Notes under the pieces: generated by a model | Seen by the model: the letters and a program-made list of their open reading frames with translations, nothing else | Told to the model about the DNA's origin: nothing | Database searches by the model: none | Made by a program: the position numbers and the translations under genes | Shown: one piece after another, positions 18,004 to 24,305 of the stretch | How the letters are laid out: every line of letters begins with the position of its first letter | How positions within the stretch are numbered: position 1 is the stretch's first letter | NCBI GenBank assembly: GCA_022457155.1 | Contig: JAJGOT010000205.1 | Span: 904,001-968,000 of the forward strand | DNA length: 64,000 bases | Reading direction: 5' to 3' | From: Cladopsammia gracilis | Taxonomy: Eukaryota; Cnidaria; Anthozoa; Scleractinia; Dendrophylliidae

Positions 18004-20034
18004 TATATTTAACAAATAGATTCCATTTGGCCGTGTGTCTGTTCAGTTATAGATCACAGATGACGTCAAAATGTGGTAAGAACAAAAAAGTGACACACGA
18101 GCCGCAGGCGAGTGTGTCACTGATGTTCATACCACATTTTGACGTCTTCTGTGATCTATAACTGAACAGACACACGGCCAAATGGAATCTATTTGTTTTA
18201 TACAATGAACAGAAAAGTAAAAAGAGTAAAATTACGAACTTGCCTCGTAGTGCTCGACTGTTCGAATATTTGTTCCAGTTTAGGTATTTTTCAAGTCGCC
18301 AAGAACACTTTTCGTCTTGGTTTCTTCTTTTTCTTGCTCGTAAACAGCTCCTGCTAAACATTTTTCAAGGCTTTCACTTGCTCAATCCAGAATAATCTCG
18401 CAAACATTTTCAAAACTGTGCGCCATGTTGGACAAAACAAAGCAAATAGTTTTTCTATGACGTCAGCCGTGCGTCTGTACTCTGATAGATCATAGGCAAC
18501 GACCAATCACAGAGCGCGTAGTATTCAGTTCATTGTATAAATATATATATAATTATATAATTATATATATATATTTTTTTTTTTTTTTCAAAGCAGAAAG
18601 AATCAGAGGATCAAGGAGACCAAACCAAAAGAAACACAATGCTGGGAAGTCAACCACCAGGACCACCCCCGGGGCCACCCCCCGGTCAGCTTCCCCTGGG
18701 AAATCAACCTGGAGCACTACCAATCCAACCCAACTTTGCAATCAGACCACCCCCGCGAATGTTTCCCCCTGGTCCCCCACCTGGCAGGCCCCCAGGTCCT
18801 CCCCCTGGGATGCCTGGTATGGTCCCACCAGGTCCACCCCCAGGATTACCACCCAACATGATGCCACATGCTATGGTAAGGGGACCAAGACCTCTGATGC
18901 AGCAGCCAATGCCGCTACCATTAAGACCTGGCATGGCACGACCCCCTGGTCCACCTCCTGGCATGGTCCCTCCTCCACCTCACGGTGCCGTGTTATCAGC
19001 GCCTCCGACATTTATTAGTAAACCTCCCATGGCTAATCCAACACCTGACAGTGGAAAAGGTAAGTTCAACACTGTGATATTGTGGTTGTTCTTCCAAATA
19101 ACTATTTTCATTACCATCATATTTTTGCGGAGGCTGGAGGCTTACTGATTGCACATCGATCTAAAAATTTGAAACTCAATGACTGGTGGTGAAGTTGTTG
19201 AAAAAATAACTCACAATAATTTATTGCTTATATAGCGCAAATTAACATTCATAAGATATGATCACATGCGCATCGTGAAGAACTCTCATTCTATCCAGTT
19301 ATGAAGCAACCTTACCTGTTGCAAGAGAACGCCATGTACTTCTGGTTGCAAAGAATATCCCCCAAAAATCTGATGCTCTTACGGGATTCGAACTCACGAT
19401 AGTGAATGTGCTCTCGAGGAGTGCTTTCCTGAGGCACATGAACTGTTTACTATTCTGGACATGGTTATTCTAACTTTTGAGCTTGTGGGTTAAGTTTGCA
19501 ACCGTTCAAATAAAAAAACAGTGAGCATCACTTTCCAGTTGTACTGTTTATTATGTTGGACAAGGTGATTCAAAGTTTTGAGCATGTGGATAAACTGATC
19601 CTGAATTGTGACCAATCAGATGAAAGCTCCGTAGGACGTTCTTTACTGTGATGTCGTCTGTTTGTCTTTTTAATATTCTACAAATGTAATGACGTTAATT
19701 GAGCTCTCTTACAAGAAAGGGATAACGCTGTTAAACATAACTGATTTTGCCTTTGAACTTTGTAGGAGCAACAATTAGCAAAGAAGCAACAGCAACCATA
19801 AGCGCCAAACCACAACTACGAAACACACAAGCAGAGTTAACGAAACTCATACCTACCGCATTACGAGTCAAACGGGACCAACCCAAGAGCAAATCCAAGC
19901 TTCGGCCAGCGGGTTCTGGACCAGAGACTCTTGAAACTATACCGCAGCACGTTTCACAACCCAAGGTTGCTGAAACTGGGACCAAAGACGATGCATATGC
20001 GCTATTTATGAAAGAAATGCAAGGACTTTTGTAA
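1193..20034 (+). CDS. WBP11: WBP11-like spliceosome protein gene, 5' end missing
   Basis: WW-domain-binding protein 11 is a nuclear spliceosome-associated protein with proline-rich segments. Eleven coding exons are visible. The product begins in this window at NKKQRKMVREAVLKSKDP, which corresponds to the segment just after the WBP11 N-terminus. It continues with the DKRKKLRETL block, two short IPLP-type exons, a Pro/Gly-rich exon running into an acidic Ser/Asp/Glu stretch, the TVRFADEVES block, a large second Pro/Gly-rich exon, and the conserved end ATATISAKPQ...PTALRVKRD...AFMKEMQGLL-type tail. Introns are GT-AG and phases agree except across 7843/9811, where one base appears to be missing (see findings). 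The first exon or exons lie upstream of base 1. Intron 9951-18596 is 8.6 kb and full of transposons. Identity is from recalled similarity to animal WBP11, strongest in the last exon. Confidence 0.9.
1413..1510 (+). CDS. WBP11: WBP11 exon b
   Basis: Acceptor CTCTTGTCAG, donor GTAAGT. Encodes ENDAGPIPLPNDKALKDKRK and then a KLKETLDRMVNLL helix; phase 1 in, phase 0 out. The DKRKKLRET-like block is diagnostic for WBP11. Confidence 0.88.
1648..1782 (+). repeat. Old SINE fragment in WBP11 intron
   Basis: Weak match to the SINE body: TTGTGTTGTTTCCTTAGAAA, then CACTCAGGTGTATAAGTAC, then GGTAATCCTGCAATAGAATA. It is heavily diverged, without the tRNA-like head. Confidence 0.5.
1845..2314. mobile_element. 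TTAA-flanked MITE
   Basis: Begins AGTGCACCTAACCCC after TTAA (1841-1844) and ends GGGGTTAGGTGCACT before TTAA (2315-2318). The inverted arms stay recognisable for about 150 bases on each side (GTTGATTAA, ACGTTGAAAAGT, TTGAATTTACAAA blocks). There is no coding capacity. TTAA duplication is typical of piggyBac and Kolobok type elements; which one mobilised this is unknown. Confidence 0.8.
2390..2427 (+). CDS. WBP11: WBP11 exon c
   Basis: Acceptor CTCTCTCAG, donor GTGAGT. Encodes EKDDPSHSGQVR, phase 0 in, phase 2 out. Short but correctly phased with both neighbours. Confidence 0.75.
2502..2554 (+). CDS. WBP11: WBP11 exon d
   Basis: Acceptor TTTCATTACAG, donor GTAACG. Encodes QLIADSERKRLQAQMSAH, a basic helical segment; phase 2 in, phase 1 out. 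Confidence 0.78.
2864..3045. repeat. Dispersed repeat, copy 1
   Basis: Shares CAGTAATCACAGATTAT, GGAATTTCC, TTGGAAGACCG and CTGCACATAAACCACAGGAC with 43604-43772 in the same orientation. About 170 bases, no ORF; family unknown. Confidence 0.7.
3435..3460 (+). CDS. WBP11: WBP11 micro-exon e
   Basis: A 26-base exon after a T-rich acceptor (TTTTTTTTACAG), with donor GTGAGT. It encodes (E)LRQRALAE and restores phase 0. Kept because phase and both splice sites fit exactly. Confidence 0.7.
3461..4300. other. WBP11 intron, left part, no gene seen
   Basis: Ordinary AT-rich intron with a GATTTCTGAAGATGTT-type short direct repeat near 4115-4200 and CAACAA repeats near 4210. Nothing coding. Confidence 0.5.
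4301..4573 (-). mobile_element. LINE reverse-transcriptase tail fragment
   Basis: Open frame of 90 codons with RTEKMKKSFAKTGAMIWNGL and PKSLKSLRKSQFKSKI. This pattern (a basic block, then an aromatic, Gly and W-N-x-L-P, then a short S/F-K-K block) is the usual C-terminal end of CR1/L2-like non-LTR retrotransposon polymerases. It is truncated on the 5' side and sits inside a WBP11 intron on the opposite strand. Confidence 0.6.
4574..5880. other. Intronic DNA, GC-richer block, no gene recognised
   Basis: Around 5090-5660 the sequence is GC-richer and opens a minus-strand frame of 135 codons (5253-5660). Its residues show no motif I recognise and no splice context, so I do not call it a gene. 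It may be an eroded mobile-element interior. Confidence 0.4.
5885..6025 (+). repeat. Retroposon-like 3' end with A-rich tail
   Basis: Contains the inverted pair GAGGAGGCCTAA / TTAGGCCTCCTCG, then a T-rich stretch, GCCAATAAAAAA and an A-run. It looks like the 3' end of a retroposed element; family not identified. Confidence 0.4.
6198..6255 (+). CDS. WBP11: WBP11 exon f
   Basis: Acceptor GATTTTCAG, donor GTGTGT. Encodes EARIPADIPLPPNIPLPHA, matching the short IPLP repeats of WBP11 family proteins. Phase 0 in, 1 out. Confidence 0.82.
6527..6578 (+). CDS. WBP11: WBP11 exon g
   Basis: Acceptor ATCTTTCAG, donor GTAAGT. Encodes GMLMPSDIPLPGPLPGQ, a second IPLP block. Phase 1 in, 2 out. Confidence 0.82.
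6689..6860. mobile_element. Short MITE
   Basis: Starts CAGGGTTCTCC and ends GGAGAACCCTG, about 170 bases, with an internal GGTAA / TTACC-rich centre that can also fold. Confidence 0.65.
6962..7023. repeat. Two-unit tandem repeat
   Basis: A roughly 31-base unit containing TTATTGAAACGCCGTAGCAT then CATAGACA occurs twice in direct orientation. More diverged relatives (CTATGGCACTACTGTCCAT type) continue to about 7240. Confidence 0.6.
7429..7516 (+). repeat. 44-bp tandem duplication of a 3' splice site
   Basis: Two direct copies, 7429-7472 and 7473-7516, each carrying CACTGAACACTCTTATTTTC-like tract, TTTG[T/C]TAG and GTCCCTTCCTCCAG. The downstream AG (7502-7503) keeps the WBP11 frame. The upstream AG (7458-7459) would give a TGA at 7479-7481. 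Confidence 0.85.
7504..7843 (+). CDS. WBP11: WBP11 exon h, Pro/Gly-rich then acidic
   Basis: Encodes SLPPGLIPPGPPPGPPP, further PPG runs, then SEGSTSESGGEEEEYDP. Donor GTAAAA. Entry frame fits exon g. At its end the frame expected from exon i is the neighbouring one, in which GDNTDEEMDSEG is read. One base therefore seems to be missing between about 7745 and 7800, or a small exon of length 1 modulo 3 lies in the following intron. Confidence 0.8.
8575..9128. mobile_element. MITE with about 130-bp inverted ends
   Basis: The left end (TCTACTAAAAATACGAAAAA, GCAAGTGACA, GGCCTGGCCAGTACCTTAC, GATATGGCTGTGC block) is repeated inverted at 9000-9128. The left arm also folds back on 8700-8790, so the element is a compound hairpin. 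AGTCCTAGTTAGGACT palindromes mark both inner junctions. Confidence 0.75.
9262..9645. mobile_element. TTAA-flanked MITE
   Basis: Begins AGGGGCATTGTCA after TTAA (9258-9261) and ends TGACAGTGTCCCT before TTAA (9646-9649). There is no coding capacity. Same target preference as the elements at 1845, 30645 and 56295 but with different ends. Confidence 0.7.
9811..9950 (+). CDS. WBP11: WBP11 exon i
   Basis: Acceptor TTTGCTACAG, donor GTACAT. Encodes SRERQRTVRFADEVESSEG then SNTSSIQDFLLKMAGQPLP and DKQ. The VRFAD block and the LLKMAGQ-x-LP block are diagnostic of WBP11. Phase 1 in, 0 out. Confidence 0.88.
9964..10065. repeat. Imperfect hairpin in WBP11 intron
   Basis: GTTTACTACAT at the left pairs with ATGTAGTAAAC at the right, and TTGTATCGGC with GCCGATACAA nearer the centre. 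It is followed by tandem TTTACATAT[C/T]AGATACAACT copies to 10190. Confidence 0.6.
10283..12676. mobile_element. Putative 2.4-kb DNA element with imperfect long inverted ends
   Basis: The left end GCCTTTTTACTCATGCGC is matched by GCGCATGAGTAAAGGC at the right. Further in, CCAGAAGCTTATCACG, CTGGGGATTATTAGA and CCAATCAGAAT (10550-10650) recur inverted at 12410-12500. The interior has one small basic frame (10674-10979, 101 codons) of unknown meaning and an AATAAA near 11907. No transposase is seen, so it is probably non-autonomous. Arms are diverged and ends are approximate. Confidence 0.5.
12693..12811. repeat. Left terminal inverted repeat of FEN/XPG-CXC transposon
   Basis: Reads TTTATTGGGGG, ATTAGTGCACAAAAAAAACC, CACTCGATTCTGACCCCTGG, then CACGTGACCGTG and two direct copies of AATCCAAGATGGCCGCC. 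It pairs with 16595-16716 nearly base for base. Confidence 0.9.
12955..12992. repeat. Subterminal AAGATGGCCGCC repeats
   Basis: Two more direct copies of the AATCCAAGATGGCCGCC unit seen in the terminal repeats, 150 bases inside the left end. A diverged one lies at 13139. Such subterminal repeats often bind the transposase; the core also resembles a YY1 site. Confidence 0.7.
13217..14656 (-). CDS. FEN1/XPG-like nuclease with C-terminal CXC domain (transposon gene, 3' part)
   Basis: The frame is open from about 14656 (KDEVKTLASATYAKTSSGE) to the stop at 13217. The nuclease part shows acidic residues in the order expected for a FEN1/XPG PIN-type fold: VVDGGGLLH, LVVFDGY, HAEGDADY, VVAEDSDVF and LHALSGCDTTS. 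These are consistent with two-metal phosphodiesterase chemistry. About 40 residues before the end lies CNCSGNC, KKNCTCQKNGLRCSSAC and CKGISC, a Cys-rich CXC (tesmin/TSO1-like) DNA-binding domain, then an acidic tail. Upstream it is joined to a linker in another frame near 14660. It may have lost a central region, so it is probably a decayed gene even though this domain pair looks intact. Confidence 0.75.
   Translation of the reverse strand, partial: QKDEVKTLASATYAKTSSGERIEINPSHLYQRLLLMGVGEIPLRELLQYELCSLPSSLFDNSLQMRTGDKAELIHHFMKLVPASVILRLPKSGLQFVVDGGGLLHKFQWPKNSTYAEICQTYVRHIHNSYGEGTLVVFDGYRGPSTKDEAHRKRSGVEVGASVAVSDEMRLSMKKKAFLGNGSNKQALINLLAEKMEEQGIRVEHAEGDADYTICRSACVSTATKPTAVVAEDSDVFQLMVHHVDDTQFDLYMVMAKQTVCISRLKKKIDRSLSHGLLFLHALSGCDTTSRPFGLGKVTVLKKFALLKDSAKVFMDKSSSKGAVEKAGEKALLVLYGCPESRDLTSARVEKFSMKVATSAGYVPPEKLPPTSDAARFHSQRTYHQVQAWLANDLPPEEWGWQVCADELYPVRMQQSAAPEKLLQVIRCNCSGNCQKKNCTCQKNGLRCSSACGQCKGISCLNGPQIESGIEDDDDGDDT
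14542..14898 (-). pseudogene. Middle part of the transposon gene, frameshifted
   Basis: In a frame different from both neighbours it reads FEESLQRLLVEHYGEKVSI, further on KQILQEAHKKLSQDWSDI and NELIAIVGDYIRTEIKNIEK. It continues the 5' part after a one-base shift near 14898. Its useful part ends near 14670, where TTTCTCAG precedes the nuclease frame: either a former intron acceptor or the edge of an internal deletion. Confidence 0.6.
14871..15677 (-). CDS. N-terminal zinc-binding part of transposon gene
   Basis: 268 codons from ATG (MTSTSSDELICLLCKVTISQ) to a stop at 14871. The pairs CLLC...ESCRKNH, CFICG and YHRRCYKYFCS look like zinc ligands, spaced as two treble-clef or HCCH-like sites rather than classical C2H2 fingers. 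A basic KKRGRPAGS motif (AT-hook-like) lies near residue 218. The true coding frame leaves this one near 14898. Multicopy cnidarian proteins of this type carry such an N-terminus ahead of a nuclease; function is unproven, and DNA or chromatin binding is likely. Confidence 0.65.
   Translation of the reverse strand: MTSTSSDELICLLCKVTISQKEAFARVGKAGLETINKFSQQYNELNPESAYPIFAFDESKKQYVHESCRKNHNNARRYDQLKRKLTNVQEPPPTKRRSSSSRFSFKADCFICGSFVDQEKAKKLPNHTEYEFNTVMSLTIQETIRKHCNERLKEQDDAWADAILRRMAAIHDLPAEEAIYHRRCYKYFCSPRRYNLEDLTANNDGPIPKKRGRPAGSCDEEKQFAFMSVIDYLESNDDETVTLDELYDVMQRCSESDEVYSKNRYSAS
15678..16594. other. Transposon 5' flank, no gene seen
   Basis: AT-rich DNA upstream of the zinc-binding ORF, presumably containing its promoter. 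There is a small direct repeat of GCAAAATAGCAATAAAATCT near 16370-16410 and a CCTTGACCTTGACC run near 16455. No further frame is convincing. Confidence 0.45.
16595..16716. repeat. Right terminal inverted repeat of FEN/XPG-CXC transposon
   Basis: Mirror image of 12693-12811, including two copies of the GGCGGCCATCTTGGATT unit, CACGGTCACGTG, and GTGCACTAAT. It has an extra CTA before CCCCCAATAAA compared with the left copy. Confidence 0.9.
16912..17420. mobile_element. MITE with TA flanks
   Basis: Left end CGTTATTCTCCTTTATTTTC next to TA. The right end is the complement (TAAAGGAGAATAAGG) followed by TA. The interior is rich in TTCGCGA / TCGCGAA motifs. TA duplication suggests a Tc1/mariner-type mobiliser. 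A 46-codon acidic stretch near 17140-17240 is not called a gene. Confidence 0.65.
17486..17613. repeat. 128-bp near-perfect palindrome
   Basis: CACTTAATGACTGGTCCCGA at the left is mirrored by the end at 17613. The arms of about 60 bases contain GAGGGAAACAGTGAATTTTG and a central TCGATGTTTCCCTCGACGAA loop region. No ORF; it could extrude as a cruciform. Confidence 0.85.
17955..18008. repeat. (AT)n microsatellite
   Basis: Uninterrupted AT dinucleotides for about 45 bases, interrupted once by a C. Confidence 0.9.
18011..18197. mobile_element. Hairpin MITE
   Basis: AACAAATAGATTCCATTTGG, GTGTGTCTGTTCAGTTATAG and TGACGTCAAAATGTGGT in the left arm are all mirrored in the right arm, around a GTGACACACGAGCCGCAGGC centre. 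Arms are almost identical, suggesting recent origin. Related sequence recurs at 18465-18535. Confidence 0.8.
18538..18590. repeat. AT microsatellite merging with the polypyrimidine tract of exon j
   Basis: ATATATATAATTATATAATT is followed directly by an 18-base T run and CAAAGCAG, so the splice acceptor tract of the last large WBP11 exon abuts a length-variable repeat. Confidence 0.8.
18597..19059 (+). CDS. WBP11: WBP11 exon j, Pro/Gly-rich
   Basis: Acceptor CAAAGCAG, donor GTAAGT. Encodes KESEDQGDQTKRNTMLGSQ then many PPGPPPG blocks, PRPLMQQPMPLPLRPGM and the conserved LSAPPTFISKPP. The PPGPPP-type motifs are the WW and SH3 ligand class for which this protein family is named. Phase 0 in, 1 out. 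CAAAG at 18590-18594 gives a second possible AG four bases upstream. Confidence 0.9.
19766..20034 (+). CDS. WBP11: WBP11 last exon k
   Basis: Acceptor CTTTGTAG. Encodes GATISKEATATISAKPQLRN, LIPTALRVKRD and the end TKDDAYALFMKEMQGLL before TAA at 20032-20034. This tail is the most conserved part of WBP11 and fixes the gene's identity. Confidence 0.95.
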
Positions 20035-20374
20035 ATGAAAAACAGTTATTCCATGTATGTTATGTTTTCGCGCCTCGGTCGCTCAAACGAGAGTCAACGA
20101 GAGTTTACGAGAGTTCAGACCTCTATAGACTCTTCTAAAGGGCTAGAGAAGTAGCACTTGAATGGGAAAAATAATTATTGGAACCGGGTCAAACTATTTG
20201 AATGTGCACAAGAGTCGACAAGAAGGCATGGAATCGCAGAACAGACAAGGCAAGAGTTGAACATGGCGGCGGTGATTAGAGGGCACCGTTGTATTATACT
20301 TTTCAACTGGAGTTGCGTTTTGCTATCTCGGTGCATTTTTTTACGTGATTTATTCTCCTTCCTTCGATTCATGT

Positions 20375-20380
20375 AATAAA
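20375..20380 (+). promoter_or_regulatory. Poly(A) signal of WBP11
   Basis: AATAAA 341 bases after the WBP11 stop codon, in a T/C-rich 3' UTR. The SINE at 20439 lies just beyond and would not be transcribed if this site is used. Confidence 0.6.
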
Positions 20381-20438
20381 CCCAACCATTGACCCTAAGC
20401 AAAGAACGACTGTTTATTGTTTTGCTCCTTTAATTTGT

Positions 20439-20721
20439 GTGGAGGCACAGTGGTCTAGTGGTTAGCGCGTCGGACTTTCAACCTGAAGGTCTCTACCGTC
20501 GCGTTGTTTCCTTAGACAAGAAACTTTACTCCACACTGTCTCTCTCCACCCAGGTGTATAAATGGGTACCGGCGACAAAATGCTGGGGGTAACCCTGCGA
20601 TGGACTAGCATCCCATCCAGGGGGGAGTAGCAATATTCCTAGTTGCTTCATGCTACAGAAACCGGGTTAAGCTCCGGCCGTGTGGGCCATCTGGCTCGTG
20701 TGCGACTTTATCTTTACCTTA
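20439..20721 (+). mobile_element. tRNA-derived SINE with perfect 12-bp TSD
   Basis: Flanked by CCTTTAATTTGT at 20427-20438 and 20722-20733. The tRNA-like head (GTGGTCTAGTGGTTAGCGCG, an A box) is followed by TTTCAACCTGAAGGTC. The B box (GGTTCGAG in the 25863 copy) is deleted here. The body contains GTGTATAAATGGGTACCGGC and GCTCCGGCCGTGTGGGCCAT; the tail is CTTTAC-type rather than poly(A). Confidence 0.92.
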
Positions 20722-21247
20722 CCTTTAATTTGTAGTCTGAGAAAACAAAGTTTATTCGACGCCATAACTATTATCATTGTAATAGTTACAGTTCTAGGTT
20801 GACGAGATATCTCCAAACCCCACACCCTACTCACCCCCAACCCTCCATCGAACAGTGTCTCAGTCAGTTTCTCAACGATTTTATCATGGCTGATAAAGTC
20901 AGCGTAAAGCAGCTGTACTTTCAACTTTTTCAAAAGTAAAAAAAAAAACACGTTCGCGATTTGTTGCATTCTTCAAAGGATTCCATAAAGAATGATATTT
21001 GTGAATTAATTTTCCTAATAATTTGTATAATTGTGTGTAGATGTTATCTTTATATCTATTTTTTTTTTTTTTGGTATTTTAAATTCACATTTGCATTTAA
21101 ACGAGCCTCGGTTCATTTGCGATATACCACTGCCGAGCAAAAGCCCTGGGAACGAGGTTACGGACAGCAACCTGCTAAGCAACCCGTCCTTCCCCCGTCT
21201 TTCAGTAATGAACCAGGCCGGCCAACCAGGCCTCCTTTCATTTCAAG

Positions 21248-21961
21248 ATGGCGGCTCAAGTGTGTTTTCGCCGCTTTCGTTCACTGCAAAAACGTTTCTT
21301 AAATGTGGCTTACACTCGATCCAAAGGACCTTTTATGAACACAAGAACATCTCTTCCAGATCTAAGACCACCAGCTCTGTGTTCATTTTCTATTACAAGA
21401 ACGCTCTGCTCTGATGGACGACAGAATGATCCTAATGCTAAAATCAAAAGTACGAATTTGGTCATCACTCAAGGACCTATCGGGTGGCTTTTGAAGACCG
21501 TTAATCTGTGGCTCCTTCAGAGGTTCATTGATCACGATTTTGAGGAGCGTGAATTTCTACGAGGAGCTAAGCAAGCCTTGTGTGTTATCTCCGATCTACT
21601 GAACAGACAGAGCTGGGACGAAATGGAAGGTGTATTGTCCGAAAATCTTACTAGTAATATTAAAAACAACACGGACGTGATTGAAAAGCTAGGTCCAGCG
21701 GTCACTTTGCAGCAGATTTTGTCAGCAAGCATACAGAAAGTGCAAGTTGGTTTTGTGGAGAACGGGAAAGGGAAATTGGTCGACATCCAAGTAGGCTTCA
21801 TGTGTTCAACTGAGAAGAAAGATGAGATCTTTGAAAAGCAGCTGGGAAACGTTAAAATAATTGGTATTCCAGCTCCCAAGATTACATATTACACATTCAG
21901 GAAGTATATTTTCCCTGATTCAGTTAGTGATTGGCAAGTAGATGCCATTTCACGACAATAA
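21248..21961 (+). CDS. MAIP1: MAIP1-like m-AAA protease-interacting protein
   Basis: A single uninterrupted 237-codon frame. The first 50 residues are rich in Arg, Ser and hydrophobics (MAAQVCFRRFRSLQKRFLNV), a typical mitochondrial presequence. The mature part has VITQGPIGWLLKTVNLWLL, then FIDHDFEEREFLRGAKQAL and LGNVKIIGIPAPKITYYTF, and ends near W with a short acidic tail. This fits human MAIP1 (C2orf47, 291 residues), a matrix protein that binds the m-AAA protease and guards EMRE maturation for the mitochondrial calcium uniporter. The start context AAGATGGCGG is good. No intron is seen, unusual beside split neighbours; a retrocopy cannot be excluded, but the frame is intact. Assignment is by recalled similarity. 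Confidence 0.75.
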   Translation: MAAQVCFRRFRSLQKRFLNVAYTRSKGPFMNTRTSLPDLRPPALCSFSITRTLCSDGRQNDPNAKIKSTNLVITQGPIGWLLKTVNLWLLQRFIDHDFEEREFLRGAKQALCVISDLLNRQSWDEMEGVLSENLTSNIKNNTDVIEKLGPAVTLQQILSASIQKVQVGFVENGKGKLVDIQVGFMCSTEKKDEIFEKQLGNVKIIGIPAPKITYYTFRKYIFPDSVSDWQVDAISRQ

Positions 21962-23037
21962 CATAAACAATAACTTGCATGCCCCTACAACTTTTCTTTA
22001 CTTTTCTGTTGGTAAAAATAGGATACTTTACCATTTTTCTTAATTCTGAAATTTATCTTCTCTGTTGTCTAGCAACAGACAAGCAACAAGAAATGGCAGA
22101 AAGACTGATTTGCTGCCTTTAAATTATACAATTATTTGATCTTAGGTTCAAAGTGGTACTGCTGAACTGATTAAAAAAAGATTTGCTCATGTTGCAGCAA
22201 AATCTAAAAAGTCAGTTGCCAAATGACCACTAAAAAAACCACTAAAGCATTTAGCTTCTAAGCTATAGTAATGCAATGGTACTATGATAAAACCAATATT
22301 TTGAGTTGTTTATATGTTGTAGTTAATTTTTTATTTCAGGTAAATTTTGTTTTTCCATTGTTTTTGGGTATGGTAATATATGCTAATGAATTTGAAACAA
22401 AGGAAAAACAAATATTATCTGCGACATATACAGCAACCATGTGATATAACAAGAATTTCTGATGCAAGGAGCAAAATGTTCAAAGCAGTTGCAGTTGCTT
22501 ATCAGAGATGGTTGCTTGAAAGAACTTTCATCTCAGTGATTGGACTGAAAAAGTTTAATATTTGGGGCATGTTCTCACTAATTATGAGAGGTGGTTGCAT
22601 GTGTAGGTTCAACTGTATATCTAACCTGTGTGTTAGTGTACAGCTAAGTTTTATGGTTCCTATTTTACAAGGAGTTGTCTTAAGCTATATTATGTCTTGT
22701 TATAAATGACTGGATTTTAAAATTATAAAAAAAATTGTGAGCATGGTAGCATTTTCTTGTAAAATGGCCATTTCATTAACAAATAGCAAAATGAAAAGCT
22801 CTGCTTGGTCGCTTTTATTTGAATGTTTACACTTGAATACATCATGATAAAACGTAAATTTTACCTCCACTACACAACCGAACAAACACACAGGGCTAAG
22901 AGGTGTGAGGTGTTGGTCACCCAGGCCCATGAGACTGACTGTAGAATGACACAAATCTATTAACAGACTCATTTTCAAACTATGCACTACACTAGTACCC
23001 TGTTTTCTGTAACGGGCCTGCAAAATATCAATTGAAG
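21962..23037. other. MAIP1-like 3' flank, no gene seen
   Basis: AT-rich DNA holding the presumed 3' UTR. Small frames occur on both strands but without splice context or recognisable motifs. No clear AATAAA close to the stop. Confidence 0.5.
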
Positions 23038-23300
23038 GGGTGAGTGGAATAAAGCCCTAAGTGAATTCTGATCAACTGCTAGCTTCTCCTTCCAGTTTGT
23101 CTTGTATATGCTCATATAACAAAAGGAGAATTTGGCTATAAATCACGAGTCACTTGGGGCCTTATCCCAAACTGGAATAAGGCCTTGACTCCTGATCTGA
23201 AACCAAATTCTCCCTTTGTTACATGAGTATATACAAGACAAACTGGAAGGAGAATCTAGGAGTTGATCACAAGTCACTTAGGGCTTTATTCCACTCACCC
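23038..23300. mobile_element. Fold-back MITE
   Basis: GGGGTGAGTGGAATAAAGCC at the left is mirrored by the right end (GGGCTTTATTCCACTCACCC). AGTTTGTCTTGTATATGCTC and GAGAATTTGG blocks mirror around a centre near 23165. The arms are over 110 bases each. Confidence 0.85.
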
Positions 23301-23930
23301 GTCAATTTATGCCAATCAAGTTTATCACAAAGTTATTCAATGTATATACCAGTTATTAATTTATTATTATTTTCAAAGCATAATCTTACCAAGGGTCTCT
23401 TTTCATGTTTGAAAAAAAGTTGATCTTTTTTTAACAAAACAAATTTTTATTATTTGAATTTAGTTATTTTCTTTGCCACAAAATGTATTAAAAATCATCA
23501 ACATGCTATGTAAATGCACTGGAATATTTTTAATGTTACATTCAGTGGCAAATATAAACCTTCAGCTGAGGGGAGTGGGAAGGGATAGTGAGGTTTGAAA
23601 AACTGAATATCCAATTCTGCCAGATAATTTGCCAAAGCACTGCAAATTTACCAAAAATAACGGGACCCCCTCCCCTTGATCTGCCACTGACAATATTGCT
23701 CATTAAAAATCATTGGTAAAATTGCTTTGAATAACAGTACCATATTAAAGACAACACTTTTTATCATTGTGCTTGTATTTTAATATGTACAAAGCTAACA
23801 TTTAGCCTATTTTAACATTGACAGAAGTGCTGTAATGCTAACGCTTATGTCTGTAGTTGTGTTAATAAGTTAAAACAGGGACAAGTTTGTAGTATTGATT
23901 AAGTTATGGGGATGCTTATTGAAAGTTTTG
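23301..23930. other. Intergenic AT-rich DNA, nothing seen
   Basis: No gene, repeat or RNA structure recognised; one possible AG-acceptor context without a matching exon. Confidence 0.4.
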
Positions 23931-24298
23931 TACGGGGATGCTCCGCCCCGAGGTCCAAACCCTTACCCTTTCATATACCGTTTTTTGACAGAAAAGGTAC
24001 CCCTTTCATTACCTTTCATTGAAAATGGTACCCCTTTTATATACCTTTTATTGAAAATGGTACCCCTTTCATATAGCATTTACGTGCGTCTGTTTGATAT
24101 ATTTTGAAAGGCCCTTTTTATAATACTTAAATGACAGTTTTCCCTACCTTTTTTATGCTTCAACAGCGTGTTTTCGCTACCCTTTCCTATTCTTTGTGAA
24201 ATCCCTACCCTTTCATATACTTCAACTCGTGAAATCCCGACCCTTTCATATACCTCCAGCCTCAAAAAGGTACCCCTTTCGGGCGGAGCATTCCCGTA
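23931..24298. mobile_element. MITE rich in TACCCCTTTCAT units
   Basis: Left end TACGGGGATGCTCCGCCC, right end GGGCGGAGCATTCCCGTA. The interior is made of short direct and inverted repeats of TACCCCTTTCATATACC and GAAAATGGTACCCC. I recognise this as a type common in anthozoan DNA, from memory. Confidence 0.75.
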
Positions 24299-24305
24299 TA
24301 GCCCA

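Noticed and set aside
18533..19018. Thr/Ser-rich plus-strand frame and a Gly-rich minus-strand frame over WBP11 exon j
   Set aside because: Alternative frames of a low-complexity exon; the phase-consistent frame with the conserved LSAPP segment is the real one.
20451..20520. Functional tRNA gene
   Set aside because: The A-box sequence belongs to a SINE with target duplications; the cloverleaf does not close and the B box is missing.
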